DNA from: Syngnathus acus
Taxonomy: Eukaryota > Chordata > Actinopteri > Syngnathiformes > Syngnathidae
NCBI RefSeq assembly: GCF_901709675.1
Contig: NC_051103.1
Coordinates: 2,713,501 to 2,777,500 of the forward strand
Reading direction: 5' to 3'
DNA length: 64,000 bases
Part shown: piece after piece, positions 18,700 through 30,000 of the stretch
How positions within the stretch are numbered: the stretch's first letter is position 1
Layout of the letters: each line of letters begins with the position of its first letter
Position numbers and translations under genes: made by a program
The notes under the pieces: model-generated
The model's database searches: none
The model's input: only the letters and a program-made list of their open reading frames with translations
What the model was told of the DNA's origin: nothing

Positions 18700-21440
18700 C
18701 GCCGGGCCTTCCCGAGCGGCTTTGCTAGACGCCGTGACGGGTTACGCTGATTCGTGTACGTTCAAAGTTGCGGCGCGGGGAAGCGTTTGAAGGCTGCGAA
18801 ACAACCCGACGTCGCCTCGCATCCACGCTCAAAGCGCGGCCGCGACCGGCGAAGCCCTCGCGTGCGCATGCGCCTCCATCTTTCCAGTTGCCAGACGCCG
18901 CCAAGTTGCCAGAGTGGCAATGCCAGAGGGAAGGAGGCGCCACATGGCTCATTGATGGCGGGGGCAGCTGGGGGGGGGTGCGCCTGTGTGTGTGTGTGTT
19001 GAATTTAGTGGGGCTTTTGTTTTGCATGTTAAATTCCACAACATCTGTTCAGTGGGCAGCCGCATAGATACCAACCGGGCTGGTGTGTGTCAAAGCGTAG
19101 GCGGGGCCTTTTCACTTTATATCCAAAAAGCCACACTCAATTCAGACAAAAAAAGAAAAATGAGTCCACTATTTTTATTCTGTATTACAACCATTTAAAA
19201 CCGTTGCTTGGTCTCAGAATTGTACTGGCGGGCGGGCTCGATCAAACATCAATAGTTCGTTTTAGGAAAGTGCAGCAACGATGCCTTGTCTTCTTTTTTA
19301 AAAAAAAAAAAAACGCAATTTGGTTTTGAACTTCTCCGCCGTGCTTACAAAAGAATAAATTCATTGTGGCGGAATAAAAGAAAAAACAAAAGCAGAGTGA
19401 TTACGTTTCCTTCACACATGTTCATTTTGCCGGCGGCTGATTAATGTGACGTGACCATCCCAATTTGTTGTTCATCACAACAACTGGGTTAAAAGTAATT
19501 TCCAGCATGGTCGCGTGGAGGCTTTTCCACTAGCTGTCTGCAGGTGTGTGTGTGTTTGTGTGTGTGTCAGCCTCTCATTCTTCACACACGGAGGTATGCA
19601 CATATAAACACACATACACACACACAGTCCTTCTCCTCATCCCCGCTGGCACTATGGGCAAAAAAAGTCTGGCCCACCCTCCTCCCACTTTCATTTATCT
19701 GCCCCCACTTGCCCCCCTAACGCCCCTAAGCCCCCCCCCATCCCCACCCGTGGCAGCCGATGTCTTTCGCAGCGTGGCGCGCCATCTGTTGTGTTGCCCC
19801 CCCCCCTCCCCTTCTGCCTCTCTCGCTCACAAACACACCAACCATCATCAACTCGGTCTTCAGACTGGATGCTGAGAAAATGTGCGTTCCGGCATGGCTG
19901 GCTTGCAGCCTGTGTGGTGTCGTACGCAAATGGGGAACGCTTTTAGCATTTCCTTTTCAAGAGCCAAAAGTGATTTGAGATCACGCGAGAAATCCGACTC
20001 GTATCTCCAACTTGTCTGGGATAGAAATTCCGGAGACATGTTGTCAGTAGTTTAAAAAAAATAAATCTCATATTAGTGTTAGCTAGCGATAGCAAGAGCC
20101 CACAAAGTAACGCTTTTGCCCTGATCTTCTGAATTGTTCCCAGATTACGACGAGGGAGCGTCCGTGAGAGACGCCGGCGTCGAAAATGGATGCGCTGCAT
20201 CGGCTTGGGCTCACAAGCGGAGTGACACGTGAACTTTGGTGAGCAGACCTGAGATGCCGCTCGCTTGAGTCTTTTTTTATTTTATTTATTAAAAACTCAA
20301 TCCGACATGACATCAATTGTAATGTATAGCGCTTAATGTCGTTTAATATACAAATGAAGCCCCCTCCCCAATGAATGAGCGAGCGAGCGAGCCACACGGC
20401 AGCTGTCCACCTAATTCCTCCTTAACCAAAGCGCTCGGGCTCTGATTAAGAAAACGATCCGGCCTTTAATTTCCTCCTGACACCGCTTAATGCCTTCGGC
20501 GCGTCTCAATCCGACCCGATGAGTCCGGCTCCTCTCCTCTTGCGCTCCGCTTGCATGACGGCGAAGAAAAACAGATACAGGAAAGACTAGGTTGGCCAAA
20601 GTTTGCATTTTGAAGTAGGGTTTCAAGTCTGGGGTAGGGTTTTAAATCAGGACTGAAATGTGCATTCAAGTCAGGGCTAGGCTTCGTGTCATGCCGGGTT
20701 TCAAATTGGGGTTTAGAAGGTCAAGGTAGGGAGTCAAGCTCGGGTTAAGACTCGACTTGCCTTTTTTTCTCCGTCTTCAGTAGCGGCTGATCACATTTGA
20801 CATTCTTCCTTTGTCTCCCTTTTTCAGTAACACTCGCCGTGCGGGTTCATGTTAGCACAGACGCCGCCAATGAAGCCTCGGTAAACACCAGCCTCGCTCG
20901 GCGAGCGCCAGCCACCCGGGCCGCCATGTGGCACGTGTGTGCGCACGCCGAGCGAGGTGGCGTTGCTAGGAGCACCAGGTTGCGTGCAGACAGCGGCACA
21001 CACACACACACACACACGCTTGACACGGCAGCCTGGCACTCAGGAAGAAAGCAGTGGAGCAATGCCAACAAGACCCCCACAAGAGAAAGTCCCAGCCGGG
21101 CCTGGCCCAGCCCGGCCCCCCATGAGAGTTGAGGCAGATGATCATGCGGGCTCCGCATCTAAAGGCGAGGGAGATTAAGATTCCAAATGAGGCTATCAAG
21201 ACCGGGTCGGGGTTTCAAAGAAGGTTTTGAGCGCCACTCCCAAGATTTAGAACCGACGAAGCCTTTTGGATCAGAGGTGAAACGTCTTCAGCAAACAAGA
21301 AGAGTCCACTCGCCCCTCGACTCAACCTTGACCGCCCGCATGACCGCCAACGTGGATTTACATTTCCAGCCGCGGTTTGGCTTTGGCGTCAGGCGGCTCG
21401 GCGCGTTTTCTTTCCCGCAGCTCGTCTTTTAAAAGGGGGC
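18700..21440. other. Intergenic, (CA/GT)n tracts and degenerate repeats
   Basis: Contains GT/CA microsatellite patches (about 18983-19000, 19540-19626, 20996-21016), a C-rich stretch (19675-19810) and, from 20590, the degenerate gggtttcaag repeat listed below. No coding gene seen. Confidence 0.4.
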
Positions 21441-21454
21441 GGGCGTGGTGCGAA

Positions 21455-21600
21455 CAGGCCGCTATGCAAATGAGGCAGTTATTACCCCACTGCTCATCAA
21501 GCCGCGCAGAGGAGACATTAATAGGCTGATGAATATGCATGCGGATTTGTTAATTAAGTTAATTATTCTGCTGAAAATGCATTCGTCTTCCAAGGACATC
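21455..21600. promoter_or_regulatory. Conserved-element-like block: octamer and homeodomain cores
   Basis: Starts with an octamer-type atgcaaatgag, then attaataggctgatgaatatgcatgcgg and ttaattaagttaattattc. The density of POU (ATGCAAAT) and TAATTA-type cores in about 100 bases is what vertebrate developmental enhancers look like. The nearest developmental gene is neurod2, 7 kb upstream. Function inferred. Confidence 0.4.
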
Positions 21601-21904
21601 TTCCCCAGGATTTCAACCTGCTCCGCTCATTAGTCATGCGATGTTTCACGCGGCTGAGAGAAAAAAAAAAAGAAAGGGGGGGGTTGTTATTGTTGTTTTC
21701 GAGGGGGGGGCACATAATGTGTTTTAATGTCACGTGTTCACAACAGGATGCTTTCAAACTGCCCATCAAGGCGTCGCCACCTCCTCCTTCTCCACGCCTC
21801 TTTTTTCCCCCCCAAATATGATCGCCTCCCCTTCCCAAAAAAAGACATTTTCATCCTCTCTTTCCTGCATGCGTGTGCTTCCTTTCTAGCTCGCCGCCTT
21901 CTCC

Positions 21905-22015
21905 CTAATTGCATATTAAAACCCTTTTAAATGAACTTTTGCTGCCAACTTTCCAACACATTAATTAATTGTTTGAGCCAATTAAGTGGCGCCGTGCAAA
22001 TGAGCCTAGTCGCAA
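21905..22015. promoter_or_regulatory. Second conserved-element-like block
   Basis: ctaattgcatattaaaacc, attaattaattgtttgagcc and gtgcaaatgagc sit in about 110 bases between GC-rich, C-homopolymer DNA. Same motif types as the block at 21455-21600. Inferred. Confidence 0.3.
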
Positions 22016-22408
22016 ACGGTCCTGTAGGACCCCCGCCCCCCCATATTCCTCCTCCTCATCATCATCATCTTCTTTCCTACTTGTCTTCCCGCTTCCTCTT
22101 CCCAGCTGCCCTTACACTTCAAGGCACACGGCGCCACGGAAGCAGAAAGCGCCCCCCCCCCACCCCCTTTTAATGCCGCGGTGTTTCCTGGACCGTGTCC
22201 AGCCTTCAGGCACCTCGCTGATCTCAAACTTTTATGGAGAGAGAAAGAAGCTCATTCGAAAAGCTTTAAAAAGACAATGGCTGACGTATGCTCGTAATGC
22301 TTCTGATGTCACCATTCTGCCCAATATGCTTCATAGACACAAAGCGGGCTTGAGTAAGGATTGAGGCTTTCATGACAGGTTTAGAATTTGAGGGCTTTAA
22401 ATTAGGCT

Positions 22409-22776
22409 AGGCGGCTCGGTGGCGCACTGGGTAGCACGTCCGCCTCACAGTTAGGAGGGTGCGGGTTCGATTCCACCTCCGGCCCTCCCTGTGTGGAGTT
22501 TGCATGTTCTCCCCGGGCCCGCGTGGGTTTTCTCCGGGCGCTCCGGTTTCCTCCCACAACCCAAAAACATGCTTGGTAGGCCGATTGAGCACTCCAAATT
22601 GTCCCTAGGTGTGAGTGCGAGTGCGTATGGTTGTTTGTCTCTGTGTGCCCTGCGATTGGCTGGCAACCGGTTCAGGGTGTCCCCCGCCTACTGCCCGATG
22701 ACGGCTGGGATAGGCTCCAGCACGCCCGCGACCCCCGTGGGGACTAAGCGGTACAGAAAATGGATGGATGGATGGA
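22409..22776 (+). mobile_element. tRNA-derived SINE with intact target-site duplication
   Basis: The head resembles a tRNA gene: an A-box-like tggcgcactgg at 22420-22430 and a perfect B box GGTTCGATTCC at 22464-22474. The body (tgttctccccgggcc ... ggttttctccgggc ... ctcccacaa) and the 3' part (gggataggctccagcacgcc) are the familiar teleost tRNA-SINE sequence. It ends in tggatggatggat repeats. An exact 11-base duplication, TAAATTAGGCT, flanks it at 22398-22408 and 22777-22787. Confidence 0.92.
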
Positions 22777-22949
22777 TAAATTAGGCTTTTCGGCTTTCAA
22801 TTTTGGGTTGTATGTTTGCATCGAGCTTGTAAGGTTATGGCTTTGATTTTGTGTTTGCTTCGGTTAGAGTTTCACAATTGGGTTACGGTTTGGAATCCAG
22901 ATTTTAAGACAGAGTCAGGTTTTCAAATGATGGTTTCAAGACAGACATC

Positions 22950-23420
22950 TCTAGCTGCGGGAATGGCATCCAGAAACGAACTTGGATGTGGACCAGCGTC
23001 GGCAGTTGAACTTGGCTAAGTCCCGGTGGCGCTGTTGCACCCGGCGGATTAGGCCGGGCTGGTGCCAGTCTCCGTCCCCGCGCCACCCCTTGGCAGCGAG
23101 AGGAACCCAAAGGGGGCCCAGGCGCGTGGCCGCCATCCCCCCGGTTGGCAGGCTAAGGTGAACTAGCTTCTGATTGATGGGCACACCTTCATTCAGCCCA
23201 GCGTAGGCCCCGCATTGCCCCTTTGTTGGCACCGGTGCCCATCGCGGCGTCTCGCACGTGCCAACTGCAGCTCTGCTGGGGCACATCAATTACAAAAGAG
23301 AACCTCCGCCCCTCCTTTCCTCCCTGGTGGCTGTGGACTGCAAGCGTGTGGGTCCTCAATAGGCCAAGCTGTGTGAAGAAGGCTTTTCTGAATGCCCGTT
23401 GCCTCGCAGGTCAAGTTAGG
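22950..23420. other. GC-rich intergenic block of unknown nature
   Basis: Clearly higher GC than its surroundings, with a 112-codon open frame on the minus strand (22951-23289) that I cannot assign to any family and that lacks a splice or promoter context. It is flanked on both sides by the degenerate gggtttcaag repeat. It could be a decayed insertion. Confidence 0.3.
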
Positions 23421-23699
23421 CTTACAAATTAGGATTTCAAGACTGGGGTGGGGTCTTAAGCATTAGGGCTTTAAATTTGGGTTTCATGCCACAGCTTTGA
23501 GTTGCAAATAATTTTAAGGCAGGGTTGTGACTTTAAGCAGGCTTGAAAATTTGGCTTTCAGGCCTGGGTTTAAGGGTTTAGGCTCTCAAGCAAGTGGTAG
23601 GGTTTCAAATTATGCTTCAAGACGGGGTTAGGGTTTCAAGCCAGGGTTGGTTTCAAATGAGTGTCCCGAGACAGGGCTTATGGGTGGTACGGTGCAGCG

Positions 23700-24085
23700 T
23701 CTGACAGACAGGTCCTAATGGTTGGTGGCAAAAGCGTCCCCGGAGAGTCGTGAGCGAACGCGTTGGCTGGCGTAGGCTCAGCTGCTCGACTGGGCTCAGG
23801 TGCACCCTTCCCATGTCGTCTCATCCACTTGCTTAATTACCTCCCTGGCACCAGAAAAAAAGTACACATTGTTAAAAGACGGCACTCATCACCACGGGTC
23901 GATTAACGAGACGCTTCAGGGGTCACGCTGGAGGGAACAAAACGGGGGTGGCCCGTTTGCAGCAGTCGGGTGCCATCTAGTGGGAGACCATGTCACTGTT
24001 AATAGTGAGCGCTTTTTGTTTTGAGTATTACGGTATCTACGGAAGCCGTCACGGGTCGCTAGGGAGGAAGCGCGAAGCGGACACA
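23700..24085 (+). promoter_or_regulatory. med1 upstream region / promoter
   Basis: The last 60 bases (tcacgggtcgctagggaggaagcgcgaagcgg) are CpG-rich, without a TATA box, as expected for a housekeeping promoter. Start site not determined. Confidence 0.4.
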
Positions 24086-27000
24086 ATGGCGGCGGTGCCT
24101 GGTGTTGTCATGCAGCGCAGTCCTGCCACAGAAAATTCAGTCCCGGTTCCGCCGGCGGCGGGTCAGCTTCACGGAGAACGAGTGAAAACGGAAGAAGTGA
24201 CGGGTAAGCGTTATTTACCTATGGCCCCCGCGAACCTCTGCTATGCCCCTTCGCTAGCCTGGCTAAGCTAGCGAGCGGAGGCTAACGTTAAGGTAGCATC
24301 CAATTTGGCCTCAGAAAGTTTTCACTTTTAGTTTTTAATTGTAAGTTGGACGTATTAACTACATTTACAGTCTGAATACTATTCGGATACTCTCTAAATG
24401 AGTCTATTGGACGATATACCGCTGCCTTGTTTCGGTCATAACGAAATAGTATATGTATTGAAATATATGCTATGGATATATTTAAATCACATTTAATATA
24501 CGGCTAGGCAATATGGTCTCAAAATAACAATTTAACGGAATTGCTTTCTTTAAAGGGCATTCAAATTACATTTATATTCGTTAAAATGTAAATGGTCCTT
24601 ACAGATAATGTTGGGAATGTATTTAAACACAATTGATAGTAAATTGACAATTTACAGCCGTGGCTATTCAAGTCTCCTTGATACAAAATGTGAAATAGGT
24701 TCACTGCATGGTTCTGTTTCCTGCTGATAAAATTGATGAATCGCCCAGACTTACTGGACATTCACCAGAAGTTGAACTAGCGTTTTTGTTTTCCAGAATC
24801 GGAGAAGCAGAGTCGCATGGCTGCCTTGCTGGAGAGGCTTCACGCCAAGCACAACGCGTCCCGCCCGTGGCAGGAGACCAGCAAGGTTGTGCGTCAGGCC
24901 ATGGTGAGACACACTCATGATATTGACTATCAATTACGGTGGTACATTGACACACAAGTAATCCAGGTTATAAATTTAATTCTGCCCAGACAAACCCATA
25001 TTTTCCCCAAAAATCAATAGAAAATATTGTTACCGTGATGCCTTGTAGGAAAAACGCGGGATGATGAACGCTGCCGGTCACCAGCTGCTGCTCACCTGTT
25101 TGGAAACCCTGCAGAGGGCGCTCAAAGGTGAGATGGACAGCTTTTCAAAGCAGCTTTTCCAAATTTTTAGGAACTTTTGGCTTTGAGTACTATCATTTCC
25201 AGACACTGGAGTGATTTGTACACCCATTCTGACTTTTAAGTTCTAGTATGCTTTGATTCTGGATGTGTTCAGTTTTGGGTATGAAACAGCCTGTCCACAT
25301 TTCTACTCAAAGCTTTTGGTTCTGGGGACTTTTCCAAGTTTGGGCATCAAGGCCAACAAAATGAACTGATTCTCTGTCCCTCTGTTTTACAGTCTCATCT
25401 TTACCTTCTATGACAGATCGTCTTGAGTCCATAGCGAGACAAAACCTGTAAGTGTTCACATGTACAGGAAACGTGTTCCAATAGAGAACTTTGCTCAGGT
25501 TTGGGGTCTTTTCTTGGTCAGGCTGGGCTCCCACCTTAGCCCGTCCGGAACCGAGTGCTACATCACTTCGGATATGTTTTACGTGGAGGTGCAACTGGAC
25601 GGCGCTGGCCAACTTGTGGATGTCAAAGTTGCCCATCAAGGAGAGAACCCCACGGTAAGACCTTTGTGTAGGGAGGGGGCTCACAAATTCGAGCTTGGTT
25701 GAAGATGCTGTCATATCAAAACAAATGTGTTTGTTACAGAGCTGCCCCGAGTTGATTCAACATCTAAGGTGAGCTTAAAATTTGCCGCTGGTATCAGTGA
25801 AGACGTGTTCATTTCTTCCATGGTTTTTTCTAACCAGAGACAAGAACTTTGAGGAGTTTTCCAAGCATCTCAAGGGACTGGTCGACCTGTATAAGCTTCC
25901 CGGAGACAAGTAGGTTTTGAAATGTTACTTTGTTTTGAAGCCCTCCCAGTTTTGGTGTCCATTTTGACGGATTGATTTTTTTTGCCTTGCAGTAAACTGA
26001 AAACCAAGATGTACATCGCCTTGCAGTCTCTGGAGCTGGATCTCACCAAGATGATGCACATGTTTCGGTGACTTCTCCTGCCTCACTCGTGCGGCTCGGC
26101 AATAACGGCCAGAATATGAAAGGCCTTTTCACCCAAATGTAAATTTAATTGAACATTTCCTCATGCACCTACCTTAGGTTGGCAACCAACGCCAACGCCG
26201 TGGAGACGATCCTCCACGGCAGCGTGGGCCTGCTGACAGCCAGGAGCGGCGGTCATCTTGTCACCCTCCAGTGCTACGTGTCGCCTTATGACATATTCGA
26301 GGAGGGAACGGGCGTGCACGTCAACCTGGCGGACGCCAACGGTAAAAGCCGAAGCGGGATGTTGCTGAGTTCACCGCTTTGGTGTTTTTTTCCCTGACAA
26401 GCTGACTGTGTCCAACAGTGCCACGCTCACTGGGCGTTAGCGTTTCCGTCAGCATCGAGGGAACGGCCAACACCTACAAGCTCCCCATTGCGCCGCTCAT
26501 CACTGGATCGCACCCGGTGGACAACAAGGGGTAAAGCAGATCTTACGTTACATACGGCGGTATTGCAAAATCCATTTTGGAATATGACAAATAACACAAG
26601 TAGGAAAACGTGATGAGCTCGGAACACAGATGTGAAGTCAAAGGCATGCTCTGGTGATTTGATTGAGTTTGATTTGTTTCAGAACACCTTCCTTTTCCAC
26701 TGTGACCAACTCCAACTGCGTGGACCTGCCCGCTTGTTTTTTCCTCAAGATGAATCAACCCATGCCATTCTCACAGTCCTTTATTCACAGACTGGGCAAT
26801 GTTACAGGTGAATTTCATCGGAATCATGCCATTTTGCAGGATAGGTCATACCGGTTTGATCATTCCAGTAAAATGCAATCAATTTGCATCAGGGCCAATT
26901 TGATAAATTGTGTGTTTTCCAGCAATTCCTGTGTTTGAAAGCACCCCACGCATGTCTGCACTCTACCAGCTGATCGTCCAGAGCCAACTTCAGTCCCCGG

Positions 27001-30000
27001 AGGATGGGGGCGCCACTCTGCCGCCATCCCACAACATGCACTTCTACTCAGTGAGCAGATAGCACTTTTTTTTTTTTCTTTCTAGTATGCATCCTGACAC
27101 ATATTGTGTGCTGTAGGACTTGAGTAATTAAATCACTTTTATAAATTGATTTGAGGGGGAATCAATTGACATTGAATTTTTTGAGGAGGGGAAAAAAAAA
27201 CTTTTTTGTGTGCTCTAACAGGTGCTGCCAGACCAGCAGCACTGCTACTTTCTAAACTTCGACGCCCCGGTGCAGGATGGTCATTGCCTACAAGGTGCCC
27301 TGGTGAGCAAGATCCCCTTTCGTCACCCGGCTCAGGTGCCCCTCCTGTTGGACATCATTCGGCATCAGGCGGCCTACAACACTTTGATTGGCAGCTGTGT
27401 GAAGCGGACATCCATCAAAGAAGGTAGCCGGACCGCTGTTGAGTCTGGTTTGGTCAGCCAGCAATGCGGATCAGTTAATTTTTGTTTTCATTTGGCTTTC
27501 AGACAGCGTCGGCCTGCTGCAGTTTGAGGTTTGCCCCCTGACAGACTCGAGCTTCAGCGTCTCTTTCCAGCATCCCGTCAATGAATCGTTAGTCTGCGGT
27601 AAGCTCTCACACCCAAACAATTTGAGAAGCGCTGTTAGGTTGATAATTAAGTTAGCATTAGCAAGTACATAGTTGAGTCAGCCTGAATCCCACTTGTGGT
27701 GCCAGGAGCAGTCCACACAGTGTTTCAATGCATCTTTTTTCCCCTTCGCCTTTCAGTTGTGATGGATGTGATCGACTCCAGACAGGTGTCCTGCAAGCTT
27801 TATAAAGGGCTGTCTGACGCGCTCATCTGCACCGATGATTTCATTACCAAAGTGGTCCAGAGGTATTTGTCAAATAAAATTACTTGCTTTGAGTATTATA
27901 TATTCAAGTAATTAGTTGGTCAAATGAATTATAAATACTCAATTCTTGTCTCAGGTGTATGTCCATCCCTGTGACAATGCGGGCCATCCGGAGGAAAGCG
28001 GAGACCATCCAGGCAGACACTCCAGCCCTGTCTTTGATTGCGCAGACGGTGGAGACCATGGTGAAAAATAACCCGCCGCCATCCGGCAGTCCCAGCTACA
28101 ACATGCCAGGCGGAGATGGCACGAACCCTATGGGGCTCCTGGGACTCACCGGCGGCAGCACACCCACCGGAGGTGGACCGCCCGGCGGCCCTAATTTTAC
28201 CGGGCCCATCACCTCTTTGTTCGGGATGTCTTGCGGCGAAAGACAAGGAACTGAGTGCCAAGCTCAAGTTGGGCAACAACAGCAGGCGCAGCAACAGCAG
28301 CAACAACAACAGCAGCTGCAGCAGCAGGGTCAAAGCCATACAGATGACTACAGCAAAGTGACGCAGAATCCAATCCTGACCAGTCTTCTGCAGATAACGG
28401 GAAGCGTGGGTTCCAGTCCCAGCTCGCAGAACGCGCCGCCGCCTCACCAGACTCCTCCGCCTCCGACGTCGTCGCCTGCTAGCAACACCAAGAATCATCC
28501 CATGCTCATGAACTTGTTGAAAGACAACCCTTCGCAAGACTTTGCCGCCCTGTACGGTTCCAGTCCACTCGAGAGACAAAATTCATCCTCTGGGTCACCT
28601 CGTACCGACAGCATGGGGGCCGCTTGTCCCGGAGGAGGCGTGAAAGGCAAGAAGAAGCGCCCGCGAGTGCCAGAGAAGGGGGGCTTGTTGCCAGGGACTC
28701 CCGGTGCAGGGGGAACGGCCGCAGGTGCTTTGGGCATGAAATCTCAACAGCCGTCGTCCATGTCGCACCATCAGCACCACGCGGTCACGCACGAGGACGA
28801 TTTCCATCGCGAGCTTCTGTCGATGGATGTCGACGCTTCTCAAAACTCCATCTTTGACGTCAATCTGCCGGGGGACGGCCTGGACACGCCCCACAGCATC
28901 ACTCCGGCTCCGAGCCAATGCGGAACCCCGCCCTCCGGCCCCAGCATGCCTTATCCGCCATCTCATATCCAGGCTCAGCCACCGCCAGGCGCGGCGCCTC
29001 CCCGCATGGTGCGTCTCTCCAGCTCCGACAGCATCGGACCGGATATCACGGAAATTCTGTCAGATTTGCCTGAGCAAACTGGTAAAGCCGGCAGTGGAGG
29101 CCAGCATCCGATAGGTGGCGGCGCTGACGAAGCGGGCCCGCTGGGGACCCCCATTCGCGACTCCTCCAGTTCAGGACAAGGCAGCGCCGTGTTTGACTCG
29201 GCAGACATTTTCAACGCCAACAGCAACGAGAACCCTTTCACGGACGCTGCCGAGCTGATCGCCGAGGCCGCGGCCACACCCACCAGCGATTCGTCCTCCA
29301 ATAACTTCTTCCCGGATGCGGCCGACTTCAACCCCGACCTGCTGAATTCCGGTCACGGCATCTCCCAGAACTGCTTTGAAGACAGTTCTCCGAGCGCCGA
29401 CGGAGACATGGATTTGGTGAAGGGTTTCGGCGGTAGCAGTCAGCAGAACACACCGTCGGGTACGCCCCAGAATCCCACGCCGCACGGACAAAACACCCCG
29501 GAGCCCTCACTGAAAGACCCTTTTGATATGGGAATGTTTTTCGGGGGCAACAGCGGCACCGGCAAACCACTTCTCGGTCAAGCGCCGGATTTGGGAGACA
29601 CTCATTTCGGAGGCTCCCAGAGCCCCCTCATGATGGGCTTGGGGCCGGCATGCGTCGATTTCAAAAGCGCAGAATCCAAAGTCAAGCAACAGAGCCTCAT
29701 GCGCCAAAAGGACGAGAATGGTGGCGGCAGCGGAAGTAGCGGCTCCGGAATGGGAAGCCTTTCCGCTGAAGGCAAACAGGTGAAACGTAGCAGGACTCCC
29801 TCCAGCGAGGGCAAATCCAAAGAGAAGCAGCCCAAACGTAAAAAGCTGGACCCAGACGGGAAGTCGCCCTCCCACAGTTCAGGCGGACGGCCGTACACGC
29901 CACCCAGCGGCGGCTCTGGCTCCGGTGGCAGCTTGAGCGGAGGAGGCTCCAAGTCTCCGGGAAGTTCGGGATGTTCACAGACGCCACCTGGCGGCGCCAC

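Larger units (their letters stand above)
20590..23690. repeat. Degenerate ~20-bp repeat with a gggtttcaag/agggttag core
   Basis: Imperfect units such as agggtttcaagtctggggtag recur at 20616-20770, 21200-21230, 22340-22410, 22790-22940 and 23420-23690. They are broken up by a SINE and by non-repeat DNA. It looks like an old tandem satellite that has diverged and been split. Confidence 0.55.

Noticed and set aside
21969-22364. 131-codon plus-strand frame with Pro/Ser runs
   Set aside because: Created by C-homopolymers and a (cat)n tract; no promoter, splice site or similarity.
22464-22474. tRNA gene suggested by a perfect B box
   Set aside because: The surrounding sequence is the tRNA-like head of a SINE and does not fold into a full cloverleaf with an acceptor stem.
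27929-28579. 216-codon minus-strand frame in med1
   Set aside because: Antisense of the Gln/Ser/Pro-rich last exon; Leu and Arg runs mirror the CAG-rich tract.
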